A stretch of 16,197 nt of DNA, from NCBI GenBank assembly GCA_029063275.1, contig JAIDOO010000333.1, positions 1 through 16,197 of the forward strand, read 5' to 3'. Position numbers and translations under genes: made by a program. Positions 13,299 through 16,197 of this stretch are shown one piece after another (positions within the stretch are counted from its first letter, which is position 1; every line of letters begins with the position of its first letter). This DNA comes from Clostridia bacterium (GTDB lineage Bacteria; Bacillota; Clostridia; Christensenellales; Borkfalkiaceae). The notes beneath the pieces are model-generated. The model was given only the letters and a program-made list of their open reading frames with translations. It did not search any database and was not told where the DNA came from.

Positions 13299-14002
13299 TA
13301 TTTTAATTTACCAGCCTTTTTAAGCTCGCGCGCAATTATCATACCGATTAGCGAACCAACAAAACATACCGCTATAACTGCTATCGTAATACCTATAATA
13401 ACCCCTACGTTTCCGCTACCGATAAACATAGAAACGGCGGCTTTTTCTTCGCCTGATACCGTATAGAATACGTTATAGTACATATACAAAAGCGGAATGG
13501 TCATAGGCATATAAAGCGTTCCCGCAAACACACACGCCCAATCGTTTTTGTAACCGCGGAAAATTAATAGAGTAAGCGCTTCAGCAACTATTGCGCAGAC
13601 TATAATAAGCACCATAGGCGGAAACATAAATACAAGGAAAATAGAAATGAATATCGACTGCAGCAAAAGCGCAAACGGCTTTCTCACCTTCATCATTCCT
13701 ATTGCCGGAAACAGCGAAAATTGCAATCCCAACCCCAACTGAATTATACCGAAAAGCGGCACATTAACAAGCAGAGGCATTATCGCGCCCGTAACCAATG
13801 TACAAGCCGTGATAATTGCAAGGAACACTATATCCTTGATTTTGTACTTGCGGAAAATCTTATTTTCGTTTTCCGTAACCTCCGCAGACTCAGCTTTTGC
13901 GATCTTTACTTCGGTTTGATTTTCTTCATTAACCTCTTCCGTACTTTCAATAAGCTCGGCTATTGCAAGCTCCTGTTTCTGTTTCTTTTTATCTTCGCTC
14001 AT
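13298..14002 (-). CDS. ECF transporter S component, MptD/Trep_Strep-like
   Basis: This is the substrate-binding membrane component, 234 residues. After a charged, glutamate-rich N-terminal extension (1-50) come about six hydrophobic segments (about 57-80, 85-102, 110-128, 130-146, 155-172, 192-222). The start of the membrane part (KIKDIVFLAIITA, 54-66) and the VPLFGIIQLGLG stretch (79-90) recall the MptD / Trep_Strep family of putative S components. I assign that family from memory, with moderate confidence. The substrate is not readable. The gene lies 25 nt after an ABC half-transporter, with a GGTGAGG ribosome site, and directly precedes EcfT and EcfA. Context suggests uptake of a haem-like compound, a metallophore or a vitamin. 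Confidence 0.75.
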   Translation of the reverse strand: MSEDKKKQKQELAIAELIESTEEVNEENQTEVKIAKAESAEVTENENKIFRKYKIKDIVFLAIITACTLVTGAIMPLLVNVPLFGIIQLGLGLQFSLFPAIGMMKVRKPFALLLQSIFISIFLVFMFPPMVLIIVCAIVAEALTLLIFRGYKNDWACVFAGTLYMPMTIPLLYMYYNVFYTVSGEEKAAVSMFIGSGNVGVIIGITIAVIAVCFVGSLIGMIIARELKKAGKLK

Positions 14003-14027
14003 AATTCACCTCACCGATTTGTAACCG

Positions 14028-15716
14028 TTATTTGATAATTTCCGCCATTTTTCCGTCTTCTACCTTATAAATCCTGTCGGCAATAGCCATTGTGGATTCG
14101 CGGTGCGAAACCAGAATTATGCTTTTTTTACTCTTTTGCTCTTTCAGCGCTTTCAGGATAATTCCCTCGTTGATGCTATCCACGTTGCTTGTCGGCTCGT
14201 CTAAAAGTATCAACTCCGCGCCTTTCAAAAACGCACGTGCAAGACCTATACGCTGTTTTTCGCCGGCAGAAAGATTATCACCGAGCGCGCCGACCTGCGT
14301 TTTGTAGCCGTCGGGTAAAGTCATAATAAAGTCGTGAACGGACGCAAGCCGGCAAGCGGATTCAATCTCTTCCTGACCCGCGTCGGGTTTAGCTATGCGC
14401 AGATTATCCTCTATCGTATCGTCGAAAAGATAAGTGCTTTGCGAAACCATAGTTACGTTATCAAGCAAATTGTCCGAATTAATTTTATCAATATCCGTTC
14501 CGTTGTAAGCAATCTCGCCGCCGTCCTTTTGCCAAAAGCGTAATAATAGCTTTAAAAATGTGGATTTTCCGCAACCGCTTTCGCCTACGATACCTATAAT
14601 CTCGCCCTTTTCGGCGCGCATTTTAATGTCTTTGAGAACTTCTATCTGCCCGTCGTAAGAGAACGACAAGCCTTCCACCTTTAAATTTCGGTAATCGATA
14701 TTTTCTCCGTCCGTAACCTCGCCGACTGCAGGTTTTTCCGCAAGCAGATTCAAAACCCTGTCGCCGCTTGCAAAGGTCTGCGTTAAATTGCCCGGCAATG
14801 CTGAAATTGCGATTACAGGCCCGAACGAGCCGAACACGGCAACCACGCCTATTATCATTCGTCCGATTGAAAGCATATCGAAGTGAATAAGCAAAACGCC
14901 TACCACGAGAGTTATGATTATAAATATCGAAACAGTGAGTTCTGTCGCCGCCGCCGCCCGAGTGGTGTTGTGTTTCATTTTTTTCGTTTCTCTCAAAAGA
15001 AGCTCGCTTCTGCGGTTGACTTCTTGTTCTCTTTCGGAGCCGGCGTTATTCAGAACAATATCCTTCACACCCTTTATACTGTCAAGAAAATATGCGTTGA
15101 ACGACGCAAATTCCGCTCGGTATTTTACACCGCTTTCTTTAAGTCTGCTTGAAGAAATCAACGGAACGGCAATTCCTATTACCAGATAACCGACGAGAGC
15201 CGCAAGCGCGAGAAACCAGCTTGAAATAAATCCCACGAACAGGAATACCGCCGCAGACACAAGAACGGCAATACAAATGGGTGAAATAGTATGCGCATAG
15301 AATACTTCAAGCGTTTCTATATCGCTTGTAATCATAGCAATAATACTGCCCTTCTGCTTGCTTTCCAGCTTCGCGGGACAAAGCGTGCGAAGAGCGGCAA
15401 AAATTTTATCACGAAGCACAGCCAAAAGCTTAAACGCTATAAAATGGTTTGAATACTGTTCAAAATACCTCAGCAATCCCCGCAGAACGCCGCACCCGAC
15501 GGCAAGCCCTATTATCCACCAGTAAGACAGCGCTATTGCTTCGCCGAGCGCTTTCGCAACGCCGACCGCACCAAACACGGTTACACCCATAGCACAGACA
15601 AACCCGACGCTTCCGTTAATTACCGCCAAAATCATTATATAGGCAAGACTTCCCAGCAAGAGTATAAGGCTTGCCATTATCTTCGCTCCGCTTCTTCTGA
15701 GCTTTTGCTTACTCAT
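14028..15716 (-). CDS. ABC transporter half-protein, membrane domain + ATPase (second of a heterodimer)
   Basis: A 562-residue exporter-fold ABC protein. The membrane domain (about 15-310) has helices near 15-38, 64-83, 142-162, 166-186, 258-280 and 286-305. The ATPase domain follows: Walker A GESGCGKS 378-385, Q-loop SQSTYLFDDT 425-434, signature LSAGE 482-486 (E instead of the usual Q), Walker B LILLDE 502-507, and switch H538 (SHRE). It overlaps the upstream ABC gene by 4 nt (ATGA), as expected for a heterodimeric pair. The exporter fold includes IrtAB-type importers, CydDC and drug exporters, so direction cannot be read off. Linkage to an ECF importer suggests joint handling of one substrate, as with streptococcal SiaD/SiaE beside SiaFGH. 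Confidence 0.88.
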   Translation of the reverse strand: MSKQKLRRSGAKIMASLILLLGSLAYIMILAVINGSVGFVCAMGVTVFGAVGVAKALGEAIALSYWWIIGLAVGCGVLRGLLRYFEQYSNHFIAFKLLAVLRDKIFAALRTLCPAKLESKQKGSIIAMITSDIETLEVFYAHTISPICIAVLVSAAVFLFVGFISSWFLALAALVGYLVIGIAVPLISSSRLKESGVKYRAEFASFNAYFLDSIKGVKDIVLNNAGSEREQEVNRRSELLLRETKKMKHNTTRAAAATELTVSIFIIITLVVGVLLIHFDMLSIGRMIIGVVAVFGSFGPVIAISALPGNLTQTFASGDRVLNLLAEKPAVGEVTDGENIDYRNLKVEGLSFSYDGQIEVLKDIKMRAEKGEIIGIVGESGCGKSTFLKLLLRFWQKDGGEIAYNGTDIDKINSDNLLDNVTMVSQSTYLFDDTIEDNLRIAKPDAGQEEIESACRLASVHDFIMTLPDGYKTQVGALGDNLSAGEKQRIGLARAFLKGAELILLDEPTSNVDSINEGIILKALKEQKSKKSIILVSHRESTMAIADRIYKVEDGKMAEIIK

Positions 15717-16197
15717 AACGCATAGCCCTCCTCCAACCGTTTTTGGGTTGTGAACAGCTTTTCATAACCGTGTTTATCCTGCATAAGCGCGGAATGTGCG
15801 CCGCTCTCTTTCACTTCGCCGTTTTCCATAAAATAAATATTGTCGGCAGGAACAACGTTTGCAAGGCGGTGCGAAATGACGATAACGCTTTTTTCCGCCG
15901 ACAACGCTTTTATGTTTTTCATTATAATCGTTTCGCTCTCGACGTCGATATTGCTCGTCGCCTCGTCGAAAACGTAAATATCTTTGTCCGCTACAAGATT
16001 AACGGCAAGCGCAAGCCTCTGTTTCTGTCCGCCCGAAATGTTGTTGGCGTCCTCGGTTATAACTTTGTCAAGTCCGCCGCTTTCTCTTATAAAGTCCGCA
16101 AGGTTTACCTTTTCGAGCGCGCAATAAATCTGCTCGTCTGTAACTTCTTTGTTCGCAAGCATAAAGTTTTCGCGTACGCTTTGGTTGAAGATATATG
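15713..16197 (-). CDS. ABC transporter half-protein, ATPase C-terminal part only (5' end outside window)
   Basis: The frame is open to the right edge; 160 C-terminal residues are visible, beginning YIFNQSVRENFMLANKEV, which is the segment just after the Q-loop. The signature ISGGQKQR and the Walker B stretch IYVFDEATSNID follow, then ISHR with the switch histidine and the usual D-loop. The membrane domain and Walker A lie outside. All visible ATPase motifs are canonical, including SGGQ, whereas the downstream partner has SAGE. An internal ATG (16162) is only a methionine inside the ATPase domain and is not a start. It overlaps the next gene by 4 nt. Substrate unknown. Confidence 0.92.
   Translation of the reverse strand, partial: YIFNQSVRENFMLANKEVTDEQIYCALEKVNLADFIRESGGLDKVITEDANNISGGQKQRLALAVNLVADKDIYVFDEATSNIDVESETIIMKNIKALSAEKSVIVISHRLANVVPADNIYFMENGEVKESGAHSALMQDKHGYEKLFTTQKRLEEGYAL

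Noticed and set aside
14028..16197. CydDC cytochrome bd assembly transporter
   Set aside because: The paired exporter-fold ABC layout would fit, but no cydAB is seen and the genes are coupled to an ECF importer; substrate left open.

Overview
The window looks like part of a low-to-moderate GC Firmicutes chromosome, most likely an anaerobic, uncultured-type member of the Clostridia. Reasons: strong GGAGG-type ribosome binding sites, sigma-A-type promoters, tightly packed co-directional genes, a biotin-dependent sodium-pump decarboxylase, an ECF transporter, and a gene order (BaiN-type flavoprotein, cmk, plsC, ispH) that I recall as common in Clostridia. The lineage is inferred from content, not shown. 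Every protein gene lies on the minus strand; the only plus-strand gene is one tRNA-Trp. The window cuts a gene at each end.

In transcription order (right to left): (1) 16197-11127 is a transporter operon. It has two ABC half-transporters with fused membrane and ATPase domains (the first cut by the window edge), then an ECF S component, EcfT, and a fused double EcfA ATPase, ending at a strong terminator (11127-11156). The two ABC genes overlap by 4 nt, S/T overlap by 1 nt and T/A overlap by 13 nt, so the set is probably translated as one unit. Pairing an ABC heterodimer with an ECF importer resembles the siaDE-siaFGH part of the streptococcal haem locus. (2) tRNA-Trp(CCA), 10926-11000 on the plus strand, has its own promoter and a textbook terminator. 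It diverges from proC-rnhA-(TVP38/DedA-family gene), which runs to a terminator at 8628-8659.

(3) 8615-3724 is a sodium-pump decarboxylase operon with a clear promoter (8587-8615). It encodes a divergent acyl-CoA carboxyltransferase-like (12S-type) protein, OadG-type gamma, a free-standing biotin carrier, the OadB-type sodium pump, and a 5S/OadA-type carboxyltransferase. Together these would decarboxylate a carboxylic acid through biotin and export Na+. No biotin carboxylase is present, which argues for decarboxylation rather than ATP-driven carboxylation. (4) After a hairpin (3688-3712) come four tightly coupled housekeeping genes: a HI0933/BaiN-family flavoprotein, a chorismate mutase-cytidylate kinase fusion, plsC and ispH (cut by the left edge).

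The most noteworthy items are the in-frame, linker-less AroH-Cmk fusion, the decarboxylase operon carrying two different carboxyltransferase types (one with eroded catalytic-loop motifs), the ECF plus ABC-heterodimer operon, and a ProC homologue with substitutions in usually conserved motifs. I see no CRISPR array, insertion sequence, phage gene, rRNA or riboswitch.
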